DNA of 64,000 nt from Bacillota bacterium (GTDB lineage Bacteria; Bacillota; UBA4882; UBA8346): the NCBI GenBank assembly GCA_023401925.1, contig JAEXDA010000058.1, positions 1 through 64,000 of the forward strand, written 5' to 3'. The position numbers were made by a program, and so were the translations under genes. The first letter of the stretch is position 1. Each line of letters starts with the position of its first letter. The notes beneath the pieces were generated by a model that ran no database searches, was not told the origin of the DNA, and saw nothing but the letters and a program-made list of their open reading frames with translations. Shown here piece by piece: positions 16,545-26,233 of the stretch.

Positions 16545-17600
16545 TCACTTTGTCAATATTTCCGCAATTTGTGCCCCGGCAGCGCCGTCGCCAAAAAGGT
16601 CCGGATAGGCGGAACCCACCCAATCCAACGAGACAGCTTTGCGGATCCCTTCCGGATCAGCGCCCACCAAGCGGTTCCAATGGGCTTCGACCGTTTCAAC
16701 CCACTCCGTCTCATCGCGCAAGGTAATACAGGGGGTCTTGGCCATATAGGCTTCTTTCTGCACTCCGCCGGAATCAGTGAAGATCATTTTGGCATTCAGC
16801 TCCAGATTCAGCATATCAAAATACCCGATGGGTTCGATGAATTTTAGAGACTTATCCGCAAAAGACAGGTGATATTCCGCCAGCTTACCCCGAGTCCGCG
16901 GATGGATTGGAAAAATGACCGGATCATCAAGGCCGGCCAAAGTGCTTAAAATAGCCTCCAATCTCCGGGGGTCGTCGGTATTCTCGGCCCGGTGCAGTGT
17001 TACCAGACAGTATTTCCGGGGAGTTAAACCCAAGGTATCCAAAATCCGGGACTGGGTGCCTACCCGCTTCGACATTTGTAAAAAGGCATCAAACATCACA
17101 TCGCCGGTGCGGTATACTCCCTGACGGATCCCTTCCTGATTCAAATTGGTGATTGCCGTCCGGGTCGGAGCGAATAACCATGTTGCCAAATGATCGGCTA
17201 CCACCCGGTTTATTTCTTCCGGCATCCGCCGGTTAAAACTGCGTAACCCGGCTTCCACATGGGCGATGGGAATATGGATTTTGGATGCGGCCAAGGCTCC
17301 TGCCAAAGTTGAATTGGTGTCACCATAAACCAGCAAACAATCCGGTTTTTCCTGCAGACAGACTTGTTCAATCTCCGCCAGCATTTTGCCGGTTTGGGCG
17401 CCATGGAGCCCGGAACCGATTCCCAAATGATAATCGGGGGCCGGAATTCCCAGTTCCGTAAAAAAAATATCCGACATGTTCACATCATAATGCTGGCCGG
17501 TATGGACTAATATTTCACGGGCGCTTTGCCGTAAATGGGTGAAAACCACTGCCGCCTTGACAAATTGCGGTCTGGCTCCGACGATGGTCATAATTTTCAT
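16545..17600 (-). CDS. wbpI: Non-hydrolysing UDP-sugar 2-epimerase, WbpI/WlbD-like
   Basis: About 351-aa cytosolic GT-B fold epimerase. The features GARPQF (8-13), GQHYDVNMSD, YGDTNST, HVEAGLRSF, TLHRAENTDDP and DETEWVETVE match the WbpI-type clade, which turns UDP-GlcNAc3NAcA into the mannuronic form, better than E. coli WecB (GTRPEAIK...). The ATG at 17600 follows GGGGGA; an upstream in-frame start at 17633 would overlap the aminotransferase stop and lacks a ribosome site. It is the last gene of the polysaccharide operon. A plain UDP-GlcNAc 2-epimerase remains possible. Confidence 0.75.
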   Translation of the reverse strand: MKIMTIVGARPQFVKAAVVFTHLRQSAREILVHTGQHYDVNMSDIFFTELGIPAPDYHLGIGSGLHGAQTGKMLAEIEQVCLQEKPDCLLVYGDTNSTLAGALAASKIHIPIAHVEAGLRSFNRRMPEEINRVVADHLATWLFAPTRTAITNLNQEGIRQGVYRTGDVMFDAFLQMSKRVGTQSRILDTLGLTPRKYCLVTLHRAENTDDPRRLEAILSTLAGLDDPVIFPIHPRTRGKLAEYHLSFADKSLKFIEPIGYFDMLNLELNAKMIFTDSGGVQKEAYMAKTPCITLRDETEWVETVEAHWNRLVGADPEGIRKAVSLDWVGSAYPDLFGDGAAGAQIAEILTK

Positions 17601-17616
17601 CGCTTGATTTCCCCCT

Positions 17617-18723
17617 TTAGTTTTTGGATTCATAAAACTGCTTCACTTTTTCAATGACAAACTTTTGCTCTTCCAGGGTTAACTCGGGAAAGATCGGCAA
17701 GGACAAGACTTTTCCGGTTAAGGCCTCACTAACCGGCAAATCGCCCGGCTTGTACCCTAAAGAAACAAAAACCGGTTGCAAATGCAAGGACATTGGGTAG
17801 TACACGGTGGTACTGATTCCATTGAGCCTTAAAAAATTTTGAAGTTCCTCCCGCCTATCGGCTTGAATCGTAAACTGATTATAACTATGCCCGCTATCCT
17901 CCGACGGAAGCCGAATCCCGGATATGCCGGCTAGGCCTTGACGGTAGGTTTCCGCAATTTTCCGCCGCTTTTCAATCCAGCTCTTCACATAAGGCAATTT
18001 AACATTCAACAACGCAGCCTGTAAAGTATCCAAACGGCTGTTGAGGCCAAGCGCTTCATGGTGATACTTGCGGCGGGCTCCATGAACCCTTAACATCCGT
18101 AACTTATCCGCAAGATCCGCCCTGTTGGTTGTGACCATTCCGCCATCGCCGAAACAGCCTAAATTTTTGGTGGGAAAGAAACTGAAACAGCCCAGGGTGC
18201 CGATACCGCCAACCGGCTGATCTCCATAAAGGGTTCCCAGGGCCTGGGCTGCATCTTCAATCATCGAGAGGCCTTCATCGCTGGCGAGTTTATTCAATTC
18301 ATTCATTTTGGCTGGCATACCGAAAAGATCCACTACAATGAGGGCTTTTGTTCTGGAAGTTAATTTTTCCCTCACTGCCTGCGGGTGGATATTATAATCC
18401 TCCGGGCTCACATCCACAAAGACCGGGGTGGCTCCAACCCTGCTAACAGAGCTGGCTGTCGCAAAAAATGTAAAGCCGGGTACGATGACCTCATCGCCAG
18501 GCCCGACTCCCAATGCCATTAAGCTCAAAACCAAGGCATCGCTGCCGTTGGCAACCCCCACCGCATGCCTGACGCCTAAAAACGCCGTAGCTTGGGCTTC
18601 AAATTTTTGAACCTCATCACCCAAAATAAAATGACCGTGCGCTAAAACAGTTTGAAAAGCCTGCTGCAGAGCTGGTTCCAATATCTGATTTTGCCGGGTA
18701 ATATCAAAAGCCGGTACCTGCAA
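17617..18723 (-). CDS. wbpE: DegT/DnrJ/EryC1 sugar aminotransferase, WbpE-like
   Basis: About 368-aa PLP aminotransferase acting on a keto nucleotide sugar. The PLP lysine is in SFFPTKNLGCFGDGG (about K186), and the C-terminal MSLHLQPVFVSLGYKPGDLPVSE block is typical of WbpE/WlbC enzymes that aminate a 3-keto UDP-glucuronate. I propose a TTG start at 18723, placed 5 nt after AAAGGGGG; the upstream ATG at 18747 precedes that ribosome site. Its neighbours, a GNAT gene and a WbpI-like epimerase, support nucleotide-sugar synthesis. Other DegT specificities (4-amination, as in WecE or PglE) cannot be excluded. Confidence 0.75.
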   Translation of the reverse strand: MQVPAFDITRQNQILEPALQQAFQTVLAHGHFILGDEVQKFEAQATAFLGVRHAVGVANGSDALVLSLMALGVGPGDEVIVPGFTFFATASSVSRVGATPVFVDVSPEDYNIHPQAVREKLTSRTKALIVVDLFGMPAKMNELNKLASDEGLSMIEDAAQALGTLYGDQPVGGIGTLGCFSFFPTKNLGCFGDGGMVTTNRADLADKLRMLRVHGARRKYHHEALGLNSRLDTLQAALLNVKLPYVKSWIEKRRKIAETYRQGLAGISGIRLPSEDSGHSYNQFTIQADRREELQNFLRLNGISTTVYYPMSLHLQPVFVSLGYKPGDLPVSEALTGKVLSLPIFPELTLEEQKFVIEKVKQFYESKN

Positions 18724-18820
18724 ACAAATTCCCCCTTTATCCATCATCCATTCTTGAGAGTATGAATTGAGACGAAGCTTGGTTTAAAGCATGTTGTTTC
18801 ATTCTATAACATACAGGCCT

Positions 18821-19600
18821 TTATGTGTTTTGGGCTTGTAATTTAGAAACGCCCTCAAACCAAATGTGATAACGGTATTTAGCACTATGCATCCGGAAAC
18901 CACCTTTTTCATAAAGATTAATAGCCGCCCGATTGGTTAATTGGGTACCCACTTGCACTTGGGGATAATTTAGTTTGAGTGCCGTAGCAATCGCCTGATG
19001 AACCAAGATTTGCCCGATTCCTTTCCCCCGCTCCGAACTTTTCACTGCGATCAACCGAATGATCAAAGTCTTGGTCGAAGGTTCCGGTTTGAATGAAATA
19101 AATCCGCAAACTTGCCTTTCCTTTTTAACCACCACGATTTTTTCGGCATTGGAAAAGGACTCTTTTAGCCAGCTGGGATAAAATTGCTCCGCCTTTGACC
19201 GTTCAAAATGAGGATCCATCATAAACCGGGAGTCCCGGAAACTCCTTGCGGCAATTTCTAAAATACTCTTGAGATCTTCCGCCGTCGCTTCCGCAGTGTC
19301 CAATGACGAGTTGATTTTTTGAATACCTTCGGGACAGTCTAAAACAAAGGTAACCAAAACATCTCCAATGATCCCTCCGTGCCCGGCAATGATGGTTGAG
19401 GCCTCCGGATAGATCACATCAACCGGACAATATAAAAATCGGTATTTTTGGCGGCGTGCCGCTTCCAGGGTATCAATCCAAGCCGATTCCGAGAAATTCG
19501 CCGGCTCCGGTTTTGAAGGCAACAACACCTGCCCCATTTTAATCCCAAAAAATTCAGTATCCCAATCTAATGCTCTCAGCTCATATTCAAGGACGGACAT
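18821..19600 (-). CDS. GNAT-family acetyltransferase, WecD-like
   Basis: About 259 aa. The acetyl-CoA motif is near residues 200-215 (ERGKGIGQILV), with NRAAINLYEKGGF toward the C-terminus. The N-terminal half (LDWDTEFFGIKMGQV) resembles WecD-type sugar N-acetyltransferases. The ATG at 19600 follows a perfect GGAGG; an upstream in-frame extension overlaps the sugar transferase gene and is unlikely. Between the initiating transferase and the aminotransferase it probably N-acetylates an amino sugar. Substrate not determined. Confidence 0.65.
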   Translation of the reverse strand: MSVLEYELRALDWDTEFFGIKMGQVLLPSKPEPANFSESAWIDTLEAARRQKYRFLYCPVDVIYPEASTIIAGHGGIIGDVLVTFVLDCPEGIQKINSSLDTAEATAEDLKSILEIAARSFRDSRFMMDPHFERSKAEQFYPSWLKESFSNAEKIVVVKKERQVCGFISFKPEPSTKTLIIRLIAVKSSERGKGIGQILVHQAIATALKLNYPQVQVGTQLTNRAAINLYEKGGFRMHSAKYRYHIWFEGVSKLQAQNT

Positions 19601-19614
19601 TTTTTCACCTCCGG

Positions 19615-20229
19615 CTATTGATATACACCTTTGCCTGTGATCAGCCGGCCGAGGGTTACCATAAGAATCTTCAAATCCAACCATAAAGAATACTCTTTTA
19701 TATACCGGGCATCAAGTTGAAGCCGTTCTTTCCATGGCAACCCGTTCCTGCCCCCGATTTGGGCCAGCCCGGTTAATCCCGGTCTTGCCATCAGCTTTAG
19801 CCTTTCATCACCCTGGTACAATGGAAGATGTTCCGGTAAATCAGGGCGGGGGCCAATAAAACTCATGTCGCCCTTCAAGACGTTAAATATTTGCGGCAAC
19901 TCATCCAGACTGAAACGGCGCAGGACTTTGCCGAACCGTGTATAGCCCTTGACCTCATGGGTCAGGGCCAGGGAGCCATCGGGATTCCGGGGTGTGCTCA
20001 GCGTATGATCCCCCGGTGTCATCGTTCTCAATTTGAGAATCAAAAAAAGCTTGCCGTTTTTCCCCGGACGCAGTTGCTTGAAAAAAACCGGCCCCGGCGA
20101 ATCGATATATAGGATGACTCCGAGAATCCCAATCACAACAGTCACCGGAATCACCAGTAACAAGGCCAACAGAAAATCAAGCAGATATTTGATGTTCCAT
20201 TGCATTGTTGGTTTATTTTCCATTTTCAT
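19615..20229 (-). CDS. Initiating polyprenyl-phosphate sugar-1-phosphate transferase
   Basis: About 204 aa, membrane-bound PglC/WcaJ-C-terminal-type enzyme that attaches the first sugar phosphate to undecaprenyl phosphate. One re-entrant or transmembrane hydrophobic segment is near residues 14-40. The catalytic domain has KLRTM, SLDELPQIFNVLKGDMSFIG, GPRPDLPEHL and ARPGLTGLAQ. It lacks the four extra helices of WbaP-like enzymes. The start is probably one of the paired ATGs at 20229/20223, overlapping the preceding glycosyltransferase stop. It starts the repeat unit made by the neighbouring glycosyltransferases. Confidence 0.8.
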   Translation of the reverse strand: MKMENKPTMQWNIKYLLDFLLALLLVIPVTVVIGILGVILYIDSPGPVFFKQLRPGKNGKLFLILKLRTMTPGDHTLSTPRNPDGSLALTHEVKGYTRFGKVLRRFSLDELPQIFNVLKGDMSFIGPRPDLPEHLPLYQGDERLKLMARPGLTGLAQIGGRNGLPWKERLQLDARYIKEYSLWLDLKILMVTLGRLITGKGVYQ

Positions 20230-21439
20230 TGACAACCTTTTCGATAACATCGCCCATGAGGGCAGCCAATTGGGCCCGGTTTCCAAACTTTTGCACATAA
20301 TCAAAACCCTTTTTCCCCAATTCACCGCGGTATCCGGCATCTTGAGAGAGCTTTTGCAAAGCGGCGGCAAGGCCCGGCCCATCCTCGGGAGTCACCGGAA
20401 TGCCGGAACCGATTTCCGCGATAAACCGGCCGGCCTCGCCCGAGATACAGCATATTACCGGCAATCCCACTGCCATGTATTCGTAAAGTTTATTGGGCCG
20501 GACTGTTTTAAAGGTATCAGTATCCTTTAAAGATGCGATACCAATATCAGCCGCCTGGAGAATTTGCGGTACCATTTCCGGCGCTACCGGCTCTTCCATC
20601 GTGATATTGGACAAGTTACACTCGCCTAATATCTTGGCTAACCGCGGCTTATCCGAACCGTCACCAAAAAGCCCAATCTGAACCGGGCTATCCTCCGGCA
20701 GATGTTTTGCGGCATTGATTAAGGTTTCCAAGGCATTGGCAGGCCCGTGGGCTCCGACATAAACGGCTACGATTTTATGATCCGACCATCCATAGCGTTC
20801 CCGGATTTGGCTTCGTTTTGCATGATTAGTCTCCGGTGGTAAATTGGCCCCCAAGGGAATCAGTGAGATCTTGGGGCCCGGGACTCCCTGCTTTTGGAGA
20901 TATTCTTGCATTTCACCCGCCACAGTTAAAAAATGGTCGCTATGGCGGTATAAAAAGCGTTCTAAAAAGCGCAACCATCGAATAACCAATTGATTATGAA
21001 ACCCCATGGCAATAATGGAATCTGGCCATAAATCCTCCACATCAAGAATAAAAGGGATTCGTTTCACCCGCGCCAGGAGCCAGCCGCTAAAAGCCGATTC
21101 CAATGGCGGTGTCACAGCTACGATAGCCTGGGTCGGAGTCCACAATCCCCGCCAAAAACTGCCAAATGAAAAAAAGAGGATGTTGAGTTCCCGGAATAAG
21201 GAGTTTCCCTGATAAGGAGTGCTCCAGATCCACTTCAATTGGACACCGGATTCCTCCTTTGGAGGATTGGGCAAGTAACCCCGCAAATAGTGGTTGAACC
21301 GGCAACTAAAAAGGTTAACCTTCCATCCCTGTTTGACAAGACTGGCGGCAAAATCAAAGTTACGGGTGGGGCCGGGCCAGTGCGGGATTGAAGCATAGTG
21401 ATTGATAATAGTTACCTTCGGCTTACTTTGCTTGTCCAT
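20213..21439 (-). CDS. GT4 glycosyltransferase, WbuB-like
   Basis: 408-aa GT-B enzyme. An N-terminal acceptor domain begins VTIINHYASIPHWPGPTRNF, and a C-terminal nucleotide-sugar domain has the VRPNKLYEYMAVGLPVICC stretch, where the Glu after the KL motif contacts the donor. This N-terminus resembles WbuB-type amino-sugar transferases. The ATG follows GGAG, and the gene overlaps its upstream neighbour by 17 nt and its downstream neighbour by about 17 nt, so it lies in a tight operon. Donor and linkage are unknown. Confidence 0.72.
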   Translation of the reverse strand: MDKQSKPKVTIINHYASIPHWPGPTRNFDFAASLVKQGWKVNLFSCRFNHYLRGYLPNPPKEESGVQLKWIWSTPYQGNSLFRELNILFFSFGSFWRGLWTPTQAIVAVTPPLESAFSGWLLARVKRIPFILDVEDLWPDSIIAMGFHNQLVIRWLRFLERFLYRHSDHFLTVAGEMQEYLQKQGVPGPKISLIPLGANLPPETNHAKRSQIRERYGWSDHKIVAVYVGAHGPANALETLINAAKHLPEDSPVQIGLFGDGSDKPRLAKILGECNLSNITMEEPVAPEMVPQILQAADIGIASLKDTDTFKTVRPNKLYEYMAVGLPVICCISGEAGRFIAEIGSGIPVTPEDGPGLAAALQKLSQDAGYRGELGKKGFDYVQKFGNRAQLAALMGDVIEKVVNENGK

Positions 21440-22553
21440 TTTGCGACTCCAAATCTTGGTATAGCCCTAATAAATTTTGTTTGGCAATATCCCAGTTGTA
21501 TTTTGAGGCTGCAGCCCGGAAGCTCCGCTCCGACTGATGCTGCCATAAACTCTCCTCAAAGTATTGCTCTAAAACCCGGCGAATCGTGCTGCCCTCCAAA
21601 TCCGCCAAAACCGAGCCGCAACTTTGAGTCCCGACGATTTCGGCAATTTCTCCCACATTGGTCGTGATGATGGGCCTTCCGGATGCAAGAGCTAAGAAAA
21701 GCAGATTGGGCGTACTATATTGGTTATTGGCATAAGTACAATCAATCCCGTAATAAACCAGATGGCATTGTTCGATTAAAGCACGGGCTTCCGCTTGCGG
21801 CTTATATCCGGTAAAAAGGATATTCGCGCTTGAGCCGGCAAGTTCTTGCAAACGGGATAATTCCGAACCTGCGCCGACAATCGTAAAATGATAACGCTCA
21901 TCGCCGGACACAGCCTCAATCATCGGGCCAATCATCCGGTCGCGGTTTAACCCGCCGACATAAATAATTTTTAACGGGGGAATTTTCTGTGGTCTTACCG
22001 GCTCTGAGAGGTTCAAGGTTTTATAATTGCCGACCACCACCACCTTCTTGGCGTGAAGCGATTGGTAATGACGGGCCAAAATTTCTCCCACGGTGATGAC
22101 GGCTGTCGTTTTGGGAACGAGAGCCGTTTCCATCCTCCGGATCATCAACACTAACCAAGAGGGAAATAAATGGGCCACCATATCGGGGTAAGATTCGTGG
22201 GCGTCAAAAATTACCGGGATCCCAAATTTACGGCCGTATCGAATTCCTGGCCATAAAGTATCCAAATCGTGACAATGAATGATATCCGCAGAGTGCTCCC
22301 CTAAAAAGGCTGCGGCCGCCTTCCAGAACTGTCTGAATTTAAAAATCTGCAGCGGCCCCCGGCTGTAAGTAGTGCCAATTTTGGAACGGACTATTTGGAT
22401 ACCCTGGTAATTCTCATTTTCCGGCAATTGGCCGGTCCGGTCCCAAGCGAAAATCGTAACCTGATATCCGGCTGCATTCATGGCCTGCGCTTCGGCAGCC
22501 ACCCGCGGGTCGGGAGCGAAACCATTTGAAAGCAACATCACAATTTTCTTCAC
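21423..22553 (-). CDS. GT4 glycosyltransferase
   Basis: 376-aa GT-B enzyme starting KKIVMLLSNGFAPDPRVAAEA, a common GT4 N-terminus (LxxNxFxxDPRVxxEA). DAHESYPD and a C-terminal donor site (STPNLLFLALASGRPIITT) are present. It begins with GTG inside the upstream stop (GTGA, 4-nt overlap), after GGGGAAAA. The donor-site EX7E pattern is degenerate, with no clear first Glu. The exact transfer is unknown. Confidence 0.72.
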   Translation of the reverse strand: MKKIVMLLSNGFAPDPRVAAEAQAMNAAGYQVTIFAWDRTGQLPENENYQGIQIVRSKIGTTYSRGPLQIFKFRQFWKAAAAFLGEHSADIIHCHDLDTLWPGIRYGRKFGIPVIFDAHESYPDMVAHLFPSWLVLMIRRMETALVPKTTAVITVGEILARHYQSLHAKKVVVVGNYKTLNLSEPVRPQKIPPLKIIYVGGLNRDRMIGPMIEAVSGDERYHFTIVGAGSELSRLQELAGSSANILFTGYKPQAEARALIEQCHLVYYGIDCTYANNQYSTPNLLFLALASGRPIITTNVGEIAEIVGTQSCGSVLADLEGSTIRRVLEQYFEESLWQHQSERSFRAAASKYNWDIAKQNLLGLYQDLESQNGQAK

Positions 22554-23641
22554 TTTTCCCCATCCCCGTTTATGTTATTGGAGTCATTGCAAGACTTTTT
22601 CCTTGAGGCGTAAAACTTGAGCATCGGTTGAAATTGATCCTCCCAAATGGCCCGTTCCAATATGATTTTACGGTTAATCGCCGCGGCTTTTTCCTGTAAA
22701 GCGTGGTCCCGGACTGCCCGATTCAAAACAGAAACCAAGTTGGTGAAATCCGGCTTTACAAAAAGGCCGTTGACCCCGTCGGCGACCCAATCATGATAAG
22801 CCGGTAAATCGCTTAGGATTGGTAATGTCCCGGCCGCCATGGCCTCCAGTAAACTCACCGGAGTTGCGTCACTGGAAGGGAGGCTAATCATCAAATGGCT
22901 TTCACCCATCCGCTCCAGCGATTCCCGGGGCGACACCATACCCCAAAAGCGAATACTGTTTGCAAACTCCCCACCCTCCGCTATCCTTTCCAGCGTTGGA
23001 GTCAAACTACCCGAACCCAGCAACCACAGCTCAAGTTCAGGAAAACTTTTCTTAACTTCACCAAATGCCTCAATAATCATCTGAATATTATAAAGCGGTT
23101 CGTGCAGCCGGGGAGAACAAAGGATCAACCGAGAATTCTCCTTGACAACCCCAGCCAGCATCTGATAACGGCGCCGCTCAATTCCAAAAAGGACCCTCAT
23201 CAGTTGCTCATCCTTAGCGCCATAGGCTTTCAATTCTCTCTCGACCAAACTGCTGTCGGAGGTAATCACCGTAGCCCTGCGGACCAGAAACTTGGTCAAC
23301 CAGCGGATGAACCAGGATTGTTTCGGATATACCAGAATATCGGAACCCCAAGCTGAAACGGCCAGCGGTGAAAATCCGCTAAACCAGGCGTATAAAGCGT
23401 GAGCCCCGAATTGATGAGCATGAACAACATCCGGCTTCAGTTTACGGATGAGCCGCCGGACTCCCCAGCAATATTTGGGAAAACCAAGTAATGACAAAGG
23501 ATGAACCATAACCCGGGCGCCTGGTATTTTCCCCGGATGGTGGGAAATAACAATCATCTCCCAATGCAAGTCAGCGCATCCCCTCACCCATTTGAGTGTG
23601 TGCGGGCTCCTGGCATCTGCCAAAAAACAAATTTTCCCCAA
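22550..23641 (-). CDS. GT4 glycosyltransferase
   Basis: 363-aa GT-B enzyme: N-terminal KICFLADARSPHTLKWV, DVVHAHQFGAHALYA, and the donor domain with SDATPVSLLEAMAAGTLPILSD, where the Glu in LLEAMA is the usual donor-phosphate contact. It begins with TTG after a weakly spaced GGAG. It ends in a polar Asn/Asp-rich tail of about 15 residues that overlaps the next start. Specificity unknown. Confidence 0.72.
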   Translation of the reverse strand: MGKICFLADARSPHTLKWVRGCADLHWEMIVISHHPGKIPGARVMVHPLSLLGFPKYCWGVRRLIRKLKPDVVHAHQFGAHALYAWFSGFSPLAVSAWGSDILVYPKQSWFIRWLTKFLVRRATVITSDSSLVERELKAYGAKDEQLMRVLFGIERRRYQMLAGVVKENSRLILCSPRLHEPLYNIQMIIEAFGEVKKSFPELELWLLGSGSLTPTLERIAEGGEFANSIRFWGMVSPRESLERMGESHLMISLPSSDATPVSLLEAMAAGTLPILSDLPAYHDWVADGVNGLFVKPDFTNLVSVLNRAVRDHALQEKAAAINRKIILERAIWEDQFQPMLKFYASRKKSCNDSNNINGDGEK

Positions 23642-23693
23642 TTCGGCACAACTCCACTGATAAAATGTTGTTCGATCCGCAAGTTCCTTACAT

Positions 23694-24938
23694 TTAAATC
23701 TTCAATATCAATTGATTAAAATTCTCAACCAACTGCCGGGTTTCGGCTTCAATATTCAACTCGTTTTTAAAAAGCGCCGTTTTCGATGGATCGGTTGGTA
23801 ATTTTTGATCATAAAAATCATTATAACACTGTTTTAAAATTTCAGCTATTTTTCCATAGTCTTGGGAATTCACTGCCGTATCCACTAAATCGTAACGCCC
23901 GGCGTAGCGTTCCAGTAAACCCCGGAGTTCCGGAAAATCGGGAACTACAGCCAGAATCCTCCGTCCACTGGCAAGATAGTCGAAAAGTTTGGTATTGATC
24001 GTTGGGAATTCCAGCAACAGCAATAGGGCTTGACTTTTGAAAACTTCCAGTTGCGCCTCTTTTAATGTTTTATAACCAGCCCACCTTACAACTTCAGCAA
24101 CCCCGAAGGACTCCGCCATCGTTGCGAAGGTTTTATCAAGGGGCCCAACATAATTCAAACAAAATTTTTCCGCTCTGAAGGTCCCTTCGTCCAGCAAAAC
24201 TTTGATCGCCTGCAAAGTGGCGCGAAGCGTTGCAAAGGGAGGATAAAAAGTTCCGATATACGTCAAGGTAAAAATGGGATAACTTTGATAATTGGTGGGC
24301 AAGTCCTGAAGATCGACCGTATCATAAAAAACAATCAATTTTTCTTTGCACCAGGGATAGAGTTCCCGATAGCCATCGGCGGTGATATGATAAATGCAAG
24401 CAATCAAAGAAGAAGACCGCAGCACCCAACGTTCATAAAAGTGATCGATTTTCCGGTGCACCCTTGTTGGGTACCCTTGACGTCCCCTATTAAAGCTCCA
24501 AGGATCCCGAACCTCGGTTACTAAAGGTTTTCCGGTTATTTTTTGCAGGGCGGCTCCAACCATTAACGCCGAATAGGGAGGGCCGGTTACATCAATCAAA
24601 TCGATTTTGAAACGAATCATCAGATAAAGTCCGGTGAGAAAAGCGCCTGGCGCCCATAAAATATGCTGATCCGGGAGCAATATCCACCGTTCATCAAGCC
24701 CGAGCCTTCGTAATAACCGGGCCAGCAAGTTACCTCCCGGGATTCGCCAGGAACGGTATACCCGGATCCCTTCCGGTATCGGATTGGGAGCCCTATGGTA
24801 AGGTTCGGGATTTCTCACCGTTAAAACCAGCGGTTGCCACCCGAATTTTGAAAAATAACGGGTCGTTCGTAATGTTTTTAATACCCCGGCCCCGGCAAGA
24901 GGCGGATAATGGTAAGCGATAACTAAAACGCGCTTCAT
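23694..24938 (-). CDS. GT4-like glycosyltransferase
   Basis: 414 aa with the N-terminus RVLVIAYHYPPLAGAGVLKT shared with the next upstream gene; both have YPPLAGAG/FPPLGGAG. It has a long insert rich in Arg and Pro at about 60-100 and a donor-domain end TKLFDYLASGRRILAVV. The ATG follows GGAG. This subgroup is common in exopolysaccharide clusters. Donor and acceptor are unknown. Confidence 0.7.
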   Translation of the reverse strand: MKRVLVIAYHYPPLAGAGVLKTLRTTRYFSKFGWQPLVLTVRNPEPYHRAPNPIPEGIRVYRSWRIPGGNLLARLLRRLGLDERWILLPDQHILWAPGAFLTGLYLMIRFKIDLIDVTGPPYSALMVGAALQKITGKPLVTEVRDPWSFNRGRQGYPTRVHRKIDHFYERWVLRSSSLIACIYHITADGYRELYPWCKEKLIVFYDTVDLQDLPTNYQSYPIFTLTYIGTFYPPFATLRATLQAIKVLLDEGTFRAEKFCLNYVGPLDKTFATMAESFGVAEVVRWAGYKTLKEAQLEVFKSQALLLLLEFPTINTKLFDYLASGRRILAVVPDFPELRGLLERYAGRYDLVDTAVNSQDYGKIAEILKQCYNDFYDQKLPTDPSKTALFKNELNIEAETRQLVENFNQLILKI

Positions 24939-24967
24939 TTTGTTATCTCCAAGTTGTTCTGTATTTT

Positions 24968-26233
24968 TCAGTTTTTCGCCTGGATTTTCCCCATGATTTG
25001 GGCCAAAGTTTCGGCCTGACGCTCCCGGTTGAAACGGGCGATTACTTCCGGGTTAGGTGGAGCCGGCAGGATACTTTTTTGCCAACTTTGATAGGCTTTC
25101 ATTAAGGCCTCTTCAAGTCCGGGGCCTCCTGTCAGACCAACCACAAAACCCGCTTCCGCTTCCCTTATTAACTCCGCCGCCGGACTTTGCGGATGAACCA
25201 AACCCAAAATGGGTTTTTGAAGCCCAAGATATTCGAAAATCTTTCCGGTAAAGGCTGCCGGGTTGGACTCCGCCAATATTGCCATATCGGCCTGGTCCAT
25301 TGCTTTAAGGGCTTCCCGGTGCGGTAAGTAATTATAGGTCTCGATCCAATCCAGGCCACTCCATTCCGGGTTCTTCCAGGCGCCTGCCCCAATAAATTGC
25401 AGTCTAACTGCTGATAACGGAATCGCCCCACGGGCATCCAACTGTTGCAAAGTTTGAATCAAGGGCGACAATAATTCTACCCGGGCCTTGTTCAAAGTAC
25501 CGACATGGGTCAACTTCCACCGTTGATCATACACCCCGGTTGAATCCAAGTCACGAATCAGGGAAAAATCCTCCGGATCAAAACCATTGGGAATCGTGTG
25601 AAAGACCGCCTTCGATTCCGAAGCAATTCTTCGTAATCCTTGGGTTATCGTTTCAGTCACCGAGATTACTGCATCCGCTTCATGAAGAACCGTTCGCTCC
25701 GCTCTTTGATGGCACCGGAAATGATATGGAGTAGCTGTGCGTAAATAAGGATTTTGGCTCCACTCATCCCGGAAATCGGCAACCCAGGGCAAGCCATATC
25801 TTCTTTTCAATTCCCTGGCGATTACATGAGCCGTATAGGGAGCCGAAGTTGAAAAAACAATCATACCGGGATTAGCAAGGCAAATTTGGGAAGCCGCAGC
25901 CAAAGCCGGCTTTAACCAGCCCTGCATTCGATCGGGAAAAGAAAACCATTCATCCAGATAACTTCTCACCCGCCAGAGGCCCGGTATACAATCAAATTCT
26001 CTAAACCTTGGCCGGTAGGGAACAGCTTCTACCGTTATGTTCGAATCCTGAATCTCACATTCCAGTGAAGGGTCGACCGTTTCGAAGGGCGGAGGAACCA
26101 CTGAAACCACCTTAACCTGCCATCCCAGGCGGGCCAAATATTTGGCAAATTTGGCGGAACGCTGAACTCCCGCTCCTCCCAGAGGCGGGAAATAATAGGC
26201 TATCATTAATACTTGTTTGGATTGCCTGTCCAT
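24968..26233 (-). CDS. GT4-like glycosyltransferase
   Basis: 421 aa, QVLMIAYYFPPLGGAGVQRS at the N-terminus, WVADFRDEWSQNP in the linker and GKIFEYLGLQKPILGLV at the donor site. It is a paralog of the next gene (23694-24938). Its ATG lies right after the TAA of the gene at 26234, so the two are coupled. Confidence 0.7.
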   Translation of the reverse strand: MDRQSKQVLMIAYYFPPLGGAGVQRSAKFAKYLARLGWQVKVVSVVPPPFETVDPSLECEIQDSNITVEAVPYRPRFREFDCIPGLWRVRSYLDEWFSFPDRMQGWLKPALAAASQICLANPGMIVFSTSAPYTAHVIARELKRRYGLPWVADFRDEWSQNPYLRTATPYHFRCHQRAERTVLHEADAVISVTETITQGLRRIASESKAVFHTIPNGFDPEDFSLIRDLDSTGVYDQRWKLTHVGTLNKARVELLSPLIQTLQQLDARGAIPLSAVRLQFIGAGAWKNPEWSGLDWIETYNYLPHREALKAMDQADMAILAESNPAAFTGKIFEYLGLQKPILGLVHPQSPAAELIREAEAGFVVGLTGGPGLEEALMKAYQSWQKSILPAPPNPEVIARFNRERQAETLAQIMGKIQAKN